Below are positions 1 through 12,700 of a DNA stretch of 43,546 nucleotides, in pieces. Source of the DNA: Phoronis australis (Eukaryota; Phoronida; Phoronidae); assembly GCA_002633005.1 (NCBI GenBank), contig NMRA01000021.1, forward strand, positions 707,677 to 751,222. Direction: 5' to 3'. Position numbers and translations under genes: made by a program. The stretch's first letter is position 1, and each line of letters starts with the position of its first letter. The notes under the pieces are model-generated. The model had not been told where the DNA came from. It saw only the letters and a program-made list of their open reading frames with translations, and made no database searches.

Positions 1-237
1 TTTTCAACATCACCCTCAGTCCGCACCGGGCTCGTAAAATCGGGGCGCCTTGGTCGTAGATACCGCCCCCGTTACATCGTCATCTGTAGTCAGCTTCATA
101 GAAACATGTCTGCTAAATCTCATCAAGATCTTGTAAGGGGTTTAGGAGATACAGCTGCGGACGCTGGACACCGGGAAAAGATGAACGGCAATATATGCGA
201 CCACTCACAGTCTATGACTATGTGGCGGGGCGCATAA
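1..237 (+). other. Open reading frame running in from the left edge, unidentified
   Basis: Frame 1 is open from base 1 to a TAA at 235-237 (78 codons), with an internal ATG at 106. The stretch is richer in GC and CpG than the DNA that follows. I recognise no domain. It could be the last exon of an upstream gene, part of a repeat, or chance. The open length and its contact with the window edge are the only support. Confidence 0.15.
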
Positions 238-769
238 AAAGCGCAAAAATATTTCTATTTCCACAGGTTAGGGGGTCGTACGTTGAGGTAGTCGTGGGTT
301 AACAGGGTTGTGGCACTTGTGGGTCGAGGGGATCGTGGTTCGAGGAGGGGTGTGGGGGTCGAGGAGGTTTTGTTTAGAATAATCTTGACCACGACCCGTC
401 CGACTCCGTTCAGGATTCATATCGGTCACCGGTGTGACGCTTTTAGACTTAGTGCTCTTACCCATACTTTACATATATACTTACCTAAAAATTACCCCTT
501 TCTTAGGGAAGTCTGGGAATTCTGAAATCAACGTTTTAACCCGTTGCACTCTAGACTCAAAGTCCATTTTAGAGGTTGCGTTTGAAGTTGTTCTGTCTTC
601 AAATCGTGATTGCGGCTTCGGGCCCTTCCCAAAGCTTTTAGCGGCAAAACTTTGTACTAAACTGCAAATAGTGACATCTGGTGTGTAACACCAAAAGGTT
701 TCCAAAGTGGCGGTCAATTTGATTTTGTAAAAAATTCTCCTGTTGCTCACAGAGACGTGAAATTCGACA
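238..769. other. Upstream region of TRIP13, no recognised element
   Basis: This stretch lies before the TRIP13 start codon. Short open frames occur on both strands (for example 481-750 on the minus strand) but none resembles a known protein. The last ~80 bases before 770 presumably include 5' UTR. No TATA box or other promoter motif stands out. Confidence 0.3.
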
Positions 770-3700
770 ATGGATCATGTTACAGATATTGAACATGCTC
801 TTCCTGACACAATGAGTTATGAAGATGAAACTGATCCGGTTGTCTTGGTTGAAGTTTGTCAAAAAAATAGCAGGTTTGTATTTTATCATGTTCAATGTCA
901 CAATCAAGTGCCATTGCCTTGCATTGCCAATGCCGGGCATTGTTACATACGTGAACTTGGAATACGCGAGGTAACTTGACAAGTTCACTCAAATAATCAT
1001 GTCCATAAAACATTGCGCTGCACTAAATCAAGTTACACGTCAATTTTAATCAACCTTTTCAAGTACCGGCGATCAGTTTCACCAAACAATAATCGATTTA
1101 TCCATTCACATATTCCTTCGGTTCAGCGACACAAGTTACGGTAAAGGTGAAAATGGTTGATCGCGAGGCCAATAACTTTTACAAAAATTCTTTTCACCGA
1201 ACAAAAATTCCACCTTTTTGCTTCAAAGAATATTCAATTCCAAGTTCACGCATTCGTGATCTTGAAGGCGAAGGCAACCTTTTTCATGTCATTTTTAGCA
1301 AAAATAAAGTTCGTTGATTATCTCAGACATATTTCTCACTTATATACTGCTTTTCGTAATTTAATTAATTACTTGTCGTCTACTCCGGAAGTGACGTTTT
1401 GGGAGGCAAGAATTTTGTGCCAATTTCTTTCATATAGTCTGATTGTGAGAGCAGTCGAGTCAGTCATTGTTCTACCTCGGTTGTGATAAGTTCGGTCGTC
1501 GTTTGCTTTTGCTTACAAGTCAGTCAACATGCCACGCTGTTGCTGCGTACTGGGGTGTACTCATTTTCGTCTCACATACAGAGGAAGAACTGTCCCACTT
1601 GCCCGAGTGTCCCGCGACACACTCCCACTGGAGGGTGATCTAAGCACCCAAACTGCTTACATCCCGCCGTGTGACTCCCGCGCCACGCACCTGGCACCTT
1701 CCAAATAGCTCCAATACAAGTCCACAATAAAGTTATCAAACTTAGGCTCACTGATCTGTTCACTGGATGACAAACTGTCCTCTTCACTTGGTGTCGAACT
1801 GGGCCTGTATTCACTCCCACTAGTCAACATCACTGCAGGGCTCCTTACAGGCTCTGGGCTAGAGACAACAGCATAGGGCGAATCACTGCTAGTTCCCGGA
1901 ATTGCACGCAATGGGGTACGTTCGGAGGCATGGGTAACGGTAGATGAAGTGCCTCCAGTCACTGCATATAGTGGCCACAGCTCGATCGCGAGGCTTCTCG
2001 CTTAAAAATCGCACTTCTCGGGGTTGGCGATGGGGCACTGCCGGGAATCAACAGCGACGGTATGGTACCCTTCTTCAGGCGTTGTTTCGCAGGGACGTTC
2101 ATCAATTCAGCGTACATGTCTCTGTCGTAATCTGACGGCAGAAAATGCTTGCCACACACTCGGTAACCCTCCACTGCTTTGTACGTTGCCTGAACAGGTA
2201 GCGCTGCGTTCTTCACAATGAACAAGCTAGCCAAGTACGGCGAAGTGTGTCATCCTTCGGAAAGCGACGCAAGGTACCCAAAGCACGTGTGAGACGATAA
2301 TGAGTACATCCCGGCACGTACCAATAGCGTGGCATGTTGACTGACTTGTAAACAAAAGCAAACGACGACTGAACTTATCACAACCGAGGTAGAACAATGA
2401 CTGACTCGACAGCTCTCACAGTCAGACTATAATGAAAAGAAATTGGCGCGAAACTCTTGCCTCCCAAAACGTCACTTCCAGAGTAGAGGACGAGAAATTA
2501 ATCAAATTACGAAAAGCTGTAATTAAGTGAAAAATGTGTCTGGGATAATCAACGAACCTTATTTTTGCTAAAAAGAGACATGAAAAAAGGTTGCCGTCGC
2601 CTTTAAACAGGATTCCAAGTTTATGCACAGCACCATTTCCAGGTGCTGTTGACTTGTTGTTTGCTATACCTTCACAACTTCAGGCTTCACCTCTTCTAGA
2701 CATTGTCGTTTTGACTTGCTACAGTAGAGAAGTTGGCCATCCCATATCACTACAATTACACCAGAATTACACATGTACACACCATAGTCTTACTCTGAGA
2801 CCGGGAAACTGTCTTGGCTTAAGGCTTAGCCTAGCTGTTGCAGTGTTGGTGTCTTCGTGTATGGCGAAAAAGAGGGGCTATAGCTCCCCCCACCCCCTGG
2901 CTATAGTGTGCCGCCCATGGTCTAAACTCACAAACAAACAATCCAGCAATGAAACCTTTTTCTCGAGCAGTCCTTCAAACCGGCAACAGGTTGTGCCAGG
3001 TGAGGGATGTCATATCCCTTGTTCTTGGCACAATGTAAAAATGGCCAGCAACTGAACGAAGCACTGCTCAAAAAAGTTTGATTAAGGGAATACTAGTTAG
3101 TTTGAACAGCAAAGAGCTAATGATACCAACAGCTTCCTAAAGTGTCCCTCTATGCACGCAAGGTACTTAGCAAAATGACTTTGATGGTTTAATCAGTGTG
3201 AGACATAATTTGATGAAAATCTTCCAGTGTATGGAGGGTCTTTGGGATGGCCTCCCATCTCTACTGCAGCCGCAAAAGGTACCCGCTCATCCAAAACCTT
3301 TACGGCAAACAGATGGCGCTGGATGCAATGATGCTTTACTAACAGGCAGCGCTGCTTACAGTCATGTGACATTCTTGTGTGAACTGAATCTTGACCCAGC
3401 ATCTTGACCTACATTCTACAGCTGCTGACGTCACATCGCCGTTGTGACAACGTGACATGATGAGCTCAGTGCTTCACTCTTTGTTTATACTGTCAGCTGT
3501 TATTAATCATGGCCACCAACATGTTTATAGTGCATGGTTCAGTTCGTTAAATAGATACTATATAAGTTGAAACCACTCTCTTTTGCCTTAGTGTTGATAG
3601 AACATAAAATATTACAGACGTTTCTACTTGGTGAACCATCAGCTGCCGTGCCGTGCCGTGCCGTGCCACGGCCAGTCCGGTCTGCTGGGCTCAGTGTTGT

Positions 3701-6700
3701 TGGCTAACGAGACACTGAACGAAAAAGAAAATATCGCAAGAGAATAAAACCTAACATGTATATCACCATGTATAATTCAAGCATAATTTAAAAAATATAG
3801 TGGTTATATTTCAACCTAATTAAAATTATGGTTGTTGAGTTGCCAAAATCTCGCCGGGCGGAAAAGTGGCCGGGCCCGGTTTAGTAGCCTCACCATGGTC
3901 ACGTTCATTGAATATATATTTTACCCCAGCGTTTAGGCCGAGCAACCACAACAGCGTAGATTATTAACACTTTCATCTTAATTATATGTTATAAATAGTT
4001 ATTACAAATGGGGTTTTAAACATGGAATGTCGGACACAAAGAATTCTTTTCCACACAAATTCGCCACTCATCAGGACATACACTGTCTGCTTCATGAACT
4101 CTCGTGACCTGTGGCTAGTCAGCAGCAGCAGAATGTAGGTCAAGGTGCTTGGTTAAGATTCTCTCAGGCACAGTCTTATTTGAGCGATAAAATGACACGT
4201 GATTGATGAGAAGCGCCATCTGTTTGCCGTAAAGGTTTTGGATGAGCGGGTACCTTTTGCACTGCAGCCAGTTGAGACAATGGTACTGTCTGCACCTGTT
4301 CACCACAACTGCGCACCAGCCTGTCTTGGCCACAGCTCACAGCAGAAGGCCATAGCCAACCAGAAGACTAGTTAAAATCAAAATACAGCTAGGAACCACT
4401 GCAGGCTAATTTTATCGCGGCGTCATTAGGGATATGATGACAGCTTCGTCGAAGAAATTTTGTTCAGGAATTTAGTTTGTGGGTATTAAAATACATCTTT
4501 GTTACTTCCACTGTGGGACTATACCTCAAACATATTTATTTGAGTTCATAATAACTGGGAAAAGTAGCCCACCCAAGTCAGAGACAAAACACTAGAGACC
4601 AGAGTTCAGATTACCCGTCTGTTTTCAGTTCTTATCAGCTTGCCATCTCCTCTTTTACAAGAGCCCGCTAGTTGGAACATACCCGCAGTGATCCAGGTTT
4701 AATATTTGTCTGCAGCTGTCCTTCGGTGATCACATCAATCACGTTTATAGTAAAGGATATCCCTTTAAACAGTGTTAAATCACAATGCACAATAAATCTG
4801 GTTCCTCGGCTTCTGCGATTCTTCTGTCGGAACAACACGTTCTCATTTGTTGTTGTCACTTTAACAAATAATTTGAGGGTACATGATCTCATTTGTTGTT
4901 GCCACTTTACCAAATAATTTGAGGGTACATGACCTCATTTGTTGTTGCCACTTTACCAAATAATTTGAGGGTACATGACCTCATTTGTTGTTGTCACTTT
5001 ACCAAATAATTTGAGGGTACATGACCTCATTTGTTGTTGTCACTTTAACAAATAATTTGAGGCTACATGACCTCATTTGTTGTTGTCACTTTACCAAATA
5101 ATTTGAGGGTACATGACCTCATTTGTTGTTGTCACTTTACCAAATAATTTGAGGGTACATGACCTCATTTGTTGTTGTCACTTTACCAAATAATTTGAGG
5201 CTACATGACCTCATTTGTTGTTGTCACTTTACCAAATAATTTGAGGGTACATGACCTCATTTGTTGTTGTCACTTTACCAAATAATTTGAGGCTACATGA
5301 CCTCATTTGTTGTTGCCACTTTACCAAATAATTTGAGGGTACATGACCTCATTTGTTGTTGTCACTTTACCAAATAATTTGAGGCTACATGACCTCATTT
5401 GTTGTTGTCACTTTACCAAATAATTTGAGGGTACATGACCTCATTTGTTGTTGTCACTTTACCAAATAATTTGAGGCTACATGACCTCATTTGTTGTTGT
5501 CACTTTACCAAATAATTTGAGGGTACATGACCTCATTTGTTGTTGTCACTTTACCAAATAATTTGAGGGTACATGACCTCATTTGTTTCATACATACTAA
5601 TATTACAGATTAGCATCGTCTTTATATAAACATGTAAAAACAAAGGAATTACTATGATTGATATCTTTGAGATCAAATTTGCTTCTTTAAATATGATTTT
5701 TCCATTCATTTCCAGTACTGTTCGTCGAGGTGGGGTCAGAGGTCATGTCACTAAGTTGCTACAACAAAACTACTGTGTGGATGGCGAGCTGCGAATCACA
5801 GACTTTGACGACAGTTTTTTGAAAGAACACGTCCACTCAGTAGTAGTCACCTGTGATAGTGAGCAGAGTAAAGTAGGTGTGACACACTGCATTCTGCAAA
5901 TGGAATGTACGTGTTGCTGAAAAAGACCACTAGGTGGCATGTTGGAATTCTTGATTGGTGATGCTGAATTTCGTATAACAAATAGCTAGACGATTATGTG
6001 TGAAAGCAGCATTATGTCAGACCTATCCATGATATGATAAAAGAGTCAGTTACAAACTTATTTTATTCCACTGTGATGTTGAGAATTTCGGGCTTTGGAC
6101 ATGCAGCAAGCCACTTTAAATGTCAGTAGTGTTCATGCACTGTCACTGAATAGATGTAGATTGAAATTTTAGATAGATTTCAATCTAATTGTTTTAAGGA
6201 ACCAAAATTGTTTTGATGATTATTATTGTTCTTCCATTCAGAATGATTTTTATCGACTTGAAATTATTTAAGTGGATGTTTATGTTCTAATTCGGACAAA
6301 CACAGTATTGTTCATCTACTTCGTTGATGATTGTACCGTATTGCCGCGCTATTAAGTCCATGGGCGTCTATGCTTAACAGTGCTTGTATGCGAAACTTAG
6401 GCATACGGGCCATTATGCGAACCACTTGGGATCAAATTGCCATGAAAGAGGCATTATTTCTGATATTGGCCGTGGGCCTAATGGTCAGTTAGTAGTTGAT
6501 ATGGTGCCATTATATGGTTTTGCAGGAATTGGAATATGGATTCCAATGTGCACCAATGTTAGTTAGTGTATAGAAATGTTTTGAACGGTGACAGGGACTA
6601 TCTTATTTCTTGATTTCAGCCTGTAGATCTGGCAAAAGCCAAGTTTGACATTCATGTCTACCAACTTCATGAGGATGGTCCTGGTTCAGAGGAACTAGAG

Positions 6701-9700
6701 GAAGATGACCTGTCTGCCGCGCAGCATTGGTTGATGCCATGTACAGAGTTTGAGGGGATTTGGGAGAGTCTAGTATTCGATGCTCATATTAAGCATGAGG
6801 TAAGTGTTATTATATTCTTGCATTCACTAGTAAATGCGTTGTGCTGATTTGGAGGGCATTTTGAACACTCGTTTAGTATTTCCACTCACGTATATTATGT
6901 TTGCGTGTGGGCGCTTTCAGAAACCAAGTCCCCAGGGCGGTTCTCTCAGTAGCATTTTGCTTTTCTTGTACTTTGGAAAGTAATGGCAAGTTGTCAATAT
7001 TTATTCCTCATCTTTTATTAGTACTGTAGAAATATTCCAAGTTGATTGCTGAAGGATTTACCAGACTTTTCTCTTGGTTGACAAACTGACATCTTACAAC
7101 GCACCTTAAACTACCAAGTGCATGTTTGTCCATGTGTCTATGATGTCAGAAAATGTTGAAATTTAAATAATACATAATGAACTTTGAACTGCATTATAAT
7201 CATTATATGAAATTTCCAAAATGCACTCAACTTGGACAAAGTTCCATGGAATGGTTGTTTTGGTTTGTTTTCTCTGCCCTTTATCTATAAAGTCATATTT
7301 CGCCTTACTCGCATAAAATCTCCAGAAAAGTGGTGCAGGCCCCTTGTTGGTCAACTTTTGCATCGATGCCCCTTTGTCCCCTTTAAAACCCCTCTGCTCA
7401 TTACCTGAGGCCTTTACTTGAGGTCATAAAATGTTTATCTTTTTTGAAAATTGCTCATAAGATTCTAATGGTGGTCACTCATTTAGAATGGACATTTCTG
7501 TTTCCATCTAATTTCAGTTGCTACAGTATGTGAAGACGACGTTATTATTCTCTGACAGGAAAGTTGACTGTAATGTTATCTCATGGAACAGAGTAGTCCT
7601 ATTACATGGTATGTTTTGACTGTAATGTTATCTCATGGAACAGAGTAGTCCTATTACATGGTATGTTTTGACTGTAATGTAATCTCATGGAACAGAGTAG
7701 TCCTATTACATGGTATGTTTTGATAGCGTGCAGATGTTAAGAAATGCTGTTTTATAAAGTTCCCAATTATTTCATCACTAATTTGGGCTATTATTTTTGT
7801 GTGAAATGAGTGAAGAATGGTCACATTTTGTTGCTTTACTGGAATTTAGCATGCAGTGTATTGGACAAGTTGAATTAATTTTGTCAAAATTCTTTTAAAA
7901 AATGCATCGTTTTTTACTTCTAGTATTGTTTGTATCAAACAGTTGTTGGGCTTTGATTCACTGGACTTTTCCGCATCGTAAAGTATGCGCCTGAAAATGA
8001 ATGGTAATTGTGCGTCATGACAAGTGGGTGGAAGTTGAATTCATTGTGAAGGTGAATTAACAAGAAATTAGTAAAATGGTTTGGACTCTGCTGTCAGACT
8101 GGTTTGGACTTTGCTGTCAGAATGGTTTGAACTTTGCTGTCAGAATGGTTTGGACTTTGCTGTCAGAATGGTTAGGACTTTGCTGTCAGAATGGTTCAGA
8201 CTTTGCTGTCAGAATGGTTTGGACTTTGCTGTCAGAATGGTTTGGACTTTACTGTCAGAATGGTTAGGACTTTGCTGTCACAATGGTTTGGACTTTGCTA
8301 TCAGAATGATTTGGACTTTGCTGTCAGAATGGTTTGGACTTTGCTGTCAGAATGGGTATTAACCGAATCATTTTTGCTGTTGACAGAATTATATCCATCA
8401 TGCCGCGAAAATGATAGTTTATCTGTTTGTCTGGTTACTTTTGTTCTGTTCTGTATATCCCAATAAATTGTTTGTTTACTCTGGTGCAGGTCCCCCTGGC
8501 ACAGGCAAAACTTCACTGTGTAAAGCTCTGGCTCAAAAGCTCTGCATTCAACTATCCAACAGATACAGTTACGGCCAGCTTATTGAAATCAACAGTCACA
8601 GTTTGTTCTCCAAGTGGTTCTCTGAGGTACGAGTGAAACCAAGTTTTGGTCAATGAGCAATTTATTTTTGGTGCTCTTACTATACTGCATACATTCGTGT
8701 GTCTGGTGGGACCAGCTTTCTTAGCTGTGTTCTATAAGTTTGTAAAGATCATGCATGACAAGTCTTGGAGATTATAAATTGCCTTATGCAAGACCTCACT
8801 AACTTCTACTCATTACTATCTAGGGTTACTGAAGGGGTCATTGCTCTCAGCTTGTTTAAATTATCAAAATACTTCATTTGACCATTATTCTGTAGCGCCA
8901 CCTAGTGAATATAATCACTTACGAGGTTTCGAGAATCAGTTTGATGCCTGTTATTCAGTGAAATAAACTGATTCTCAAAATGTTGGGTCCCTGTAAGGGA
9001 CTATTACCGAATATGATGTAGCCTGGTGTGTTCTATTTGGTGTAGCTGCTATCTTGTTCTTCTGAAGACATCGAGGCACTGTTTCCTGAAGATTCTATTG
9101 TTTCATGACTTTTGGCTAAAAAGCAGTGTACGGCTTTGAAATGTGGGCATACAGGACCAAGACGTGTGTATTTCATCTGCCAGAGTTTGTATTACAGAGT
9201 GGCAAACTAGTCATGAAGATGTTTCAGAAGATTCAAGAATTAATTGATGACCAAGATGCCTTAGTATGTGTTCTCATAGACGAGGTATGTTCATTTCCTT
9301 CTTTTTAAATTGCTTCATGTTTCAGTAACTGGTTGATGTAGACTTGTTACTGCTTCTTGGTCCTTACTCAGATGAGAAGGGATTTATTTAATTAAATATG
9401 TATCCAATATTAGCATTGCCACTAGATGTAGTATCTTACAATAGATGGCACTATCTGTTACAATATGGCAGCTTCCAGTTTTACTGTCTTGATTATGTTT
9501 TAGACCATGCTCAGCTTATGCTGTGACAAGCCAACATGTAGGCCGTGGGTCTCAAGAAATAGCAAAAAACTGTTGGCTCTTTCAAAGCCCTGAAATTGCC
9601 TCCTATTTGACTAAAAAACAATTTTGGGACCAGTTTCATAACAGTAGGTGGTTTGAATCAAAACTTTGGTTTTGTGATGAAAAAGTAGTTAATTGATACT

Positions 9701-12700
9701 CGCTTTAAATGTGTACTTCGTGAGAGAAAACAAGAACAGCTGTATTTATCTGTATATTTGTGTGCACATGGTCGTAATACCAGCAATACATTAACTGCAA
9801 GCGCTAACCTGTGAGATGACCAGTAGAGGTTGTGCAATTCGGAAGCGCAGTGATGTAAGGAACGAACGATGTGCCCCCGGCTTGCCGATCGACTAACCCT
9901 TGGTGCACCGCTCGGTTGACAAAGGCTCCTTGGTGCACCACTGGTTGGTAACTGTGAGCCATCCCCCACCCCCGGTTAACAGTTGCCTGGTAAATCCCCC
10001 CTCCTTGGTCGACATCTTTTGTCTCCCCTGTCGACAGATACTTTTTGGCCCCTCCACCTCCAGTTTCCACGTTTGGTGCTCCCGTGCCCCGATCTGGGGC
10101 CATTTCGGCCGCCACCCTTCTGCTGGCGCCTGGGAGCAGCTGCCCTTCCCTGATCCCCACTTGCTATGCCACTGATCATGTGTGAATCAAGAAAAGTCAA
10201 GTTTACCAACCAGGATACAAAACCCACTGCCTGGCCACCCCTCAGGCTGTAATGGGCTATTCTGTTACGCAAGGGATCAACGGGAGTGATGAATAACCAC
10301 AAAGTTTGAGGCTTGCCATGATGTAAACGGCATTGTGAATACAATGGTTCATGACGGCATGTAGATAGGCAGTCAGCTCTATAACGCTTAGCCGCACAAC
10401 ACTAAACACTTAGTGCAGCCTCCAGCGCCACGACCAAAAATTGTTCGTAACTAAAAGCAGTTGGTTACCGCATTTAACGAAACGAAGACTTGCATTAACA
10501 GGTAACGACCTGTCGGAGCAAATTTTTTGCTGCGGTTTTTGAGAAACTCTTACACGTTTATTAATAACGAGACTTATTTTTGCATTTGTTTTAGTTACGT
10601 TGGCTCATTTCAGGTGGAGAGCCTGACTGCTGCGCGCAAGTCTTCTTTGTCAGGAAATGAACCCTCCGATGCCATCAGAGTTGTGAATGCGCTGCTGACT
10701 CAAATAGATCAAATAAAAAGGTAAAAAATACTTAAACAAGCTGTTGGTTCATGTCTTAAATCTTTACTTTAAATAATTATGCTGTTGGTTCATGACTTGA
10801 ATCCTAATACTTAAACATGCTGTTGCTTCATGTCTTGTTTAGATTACTATTATTTGGGATATATTCTTCATTTTGTACTTTGCCGGAAAACAGCTGTTGC
10901 ATTTTCTATTCTATTTACTTGATCATTATTGTTGTATTGTTATTGTGATTATTGATTGTTTATAATAATTTGTACAATTATCATCATCATTATTATTACT
11001 AAGTTATTGTTGCAAAATGTTTACTTTTTAAATAGATGTCACATATAAAATAGTACTAGTAAAAATTTGAACTTTACTTGTAGATTGAAACATTCATTTA
11101 CTCTACTTGACCTTTATCCGCCATTTACGAAATTAAAAATAAGTCAAGTGGTGTGTAATCATGTCTGTGTCTGGTTACAGGAACTCCAATGTGATCATTC
11201 TAACCACGTCCAATGTAACAGGAGCCATAGATCTTGCCTTTGTGGACCGAGCAGACATAAAGCAATATATAGGGCCACCATCAACAGCTGCCATTTATAA
11301 GATCTACCAGTCGTGTATTAAGGAACTGATGAGAGTAAGTGTTGCCTATTGTGGAGCCAACGTATATAATGACCTCAAGACGGTATTAACTGCTGTCAAA
11401 TTTTAATATGATGGATACTAGGTTAAAGGGTTTATAAAACTCACTTTCTGCCAAAAAGCTGTCGATTTAGGCCATATATGGTAGAAGACCTTATCTCGTT
11501 TTATTCCTTTATTACTCAAATTAAAAGTGGTTTCCAGTTCCACAATGATCGAGGCCATATTGGAGGACATAATCGATGCGTAAAATGGTCTGCCGTGTCA
11601 AGCCATCTTATTTAGTTTCTTGGTCTTGAGCAGTAACAAAATTTTCAGTTCTTGGTATGTTCAGAAAACACTGAGTCCATATAATTGTATGTGACTTAAA
11701 TCAGTGTTAAGAATGAAGGTTTACAGCAGCTTAAAGAGAAGATGAATAAGCAGAAAACTATTCAGTTCAACTGTTTATGGCATGAACGTTATCAAAACCT
11801 CTGCCAGCTGTAATACAAAGAGCTAGTCAGTACCTTTTGTAAATCTCAACACAAGATCTCCCGACATCAAAAAAAACAAACTTTCCAAATTGATATAGAA
11901 GTGTTACCTGCCACATTTCCTTGGCCTGATCCTGTACCACTATCACAAAACGTCTTGTTATCAATGTCAAGTTCTTTTAAAGCTGCATTTTCATGCTTTT
12001 TAGCTGTCAGTGACCAATTCTTAACCGAAGCACTTTGGGTTTTAAAAACCTTATCACACTTATCCAATATTGAATTGGTGCTGATAAATACACCATTAAG
12101 TCACAATTTTAGGGTTGGCCAATCCCAATAAACTCTGAAGAATTTTATGTCGCTACCTGGTTTTCATGTTTTTGTTGGTGACAGAAACAGAATGCGATCA
12201 TGGTAAGGAATGTTATGAGACCAATTTTATGAGAGAAAAAGGCCCGATTCGATTTTCGTTTCTTAGCTAGGTAAATAGGACGAAATGCGGCTTTAAAAGG
12301 GATTGGTATGAAGATATAAAACTCATTTCTCCTGAAATAATGTTTAGTAGTTTGAAACCTAATGGAAATTTCATTCAGTTTTGAAATGCTTAGTAAAATT
12401 TTTATTTCCTGAGTGTCAAATTTATACTTTTATGTGGTACCATTTCTTTGTGCACTATCTTGTCTTATGTAAGGCATTTCAGCTTTGTGTCACTTGTGTG
12501 GCTCTGAAAATAGGTGACCTTTGCACTAATGATGCACCTTAGGGGCTTACATAGCAGTGTTATTCCCCAACACCACGTCATGCAACTTACTGGACATGGT
12601 TGAGTGATTTATGGAGGATTGTTCTTAAAAACATTTGGCAAATTTCAACGCACTTCATATTCACATTGTCGCTTTATGTTGTTCTTCTAACAAATTTGAC

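Larger units (their letters stand above)
1263..2612 (-). mobile_element. DNA transposon relic with ~310-bp inverted arms and a THAP-domain gene fragment
   Basis: Lies in TRIP13 intron 1. The left arm, about 1263-1576, is the reverse complement of the right arm, about 2289-2612, at roughly 85-90% identity by eye. Each arm includes the start codon of a THAP-like reading frame: the left copy (ATG at 1529, plus) begins [13 protein letters not shown], and the right copy (ATG at 2334, minus) begins [13 protein letters not shown]. The right copy continues leftward after a frameshift near 2225 into a segment with [10 protein letters not shown] and KKGTIPS, the C-terminal half of a THAP C2CH zinc finger. 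It then reaches a Ser/Thr-rich stretch (1657-1962) with no catalytic domain. In the right copy the first zinc-binding Cys is replaced. THAP fingers are known in P-type and other transposases. The superfamily cannot be named from this, and long arms are unlike the short P-element termini. Non-autonomous and broken. Confidence 0.75.

Noticed and set aside
1157-1486. 109-codon plus-strand frame, with a similar minus-strand frame at 2422-2628
   Set aside because: The similarity reflects the inverted arms of one element. The frames lie outside the THAP start and have no recognised domain.
2591-3055. 154-codon plus-strand frame
   Set aside because: Starts inside a transposon arm, has no domain, and lies in an intron of TRIP13.
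4842-5587. CRISPR-like array
   Set aside because: Units are contiguous with no unique spacers and the sequence is an animal intron, so it is a minisatellite.
8076-8466. Three overlapping frames encoding a [15 protein letters not shown]-like repeat peptide
   Set aside because: They are a by-product of a stop-free 23-bp satellite inside TRIP13 intron 4. All three frames give the same peptide and no exon signals bound them.
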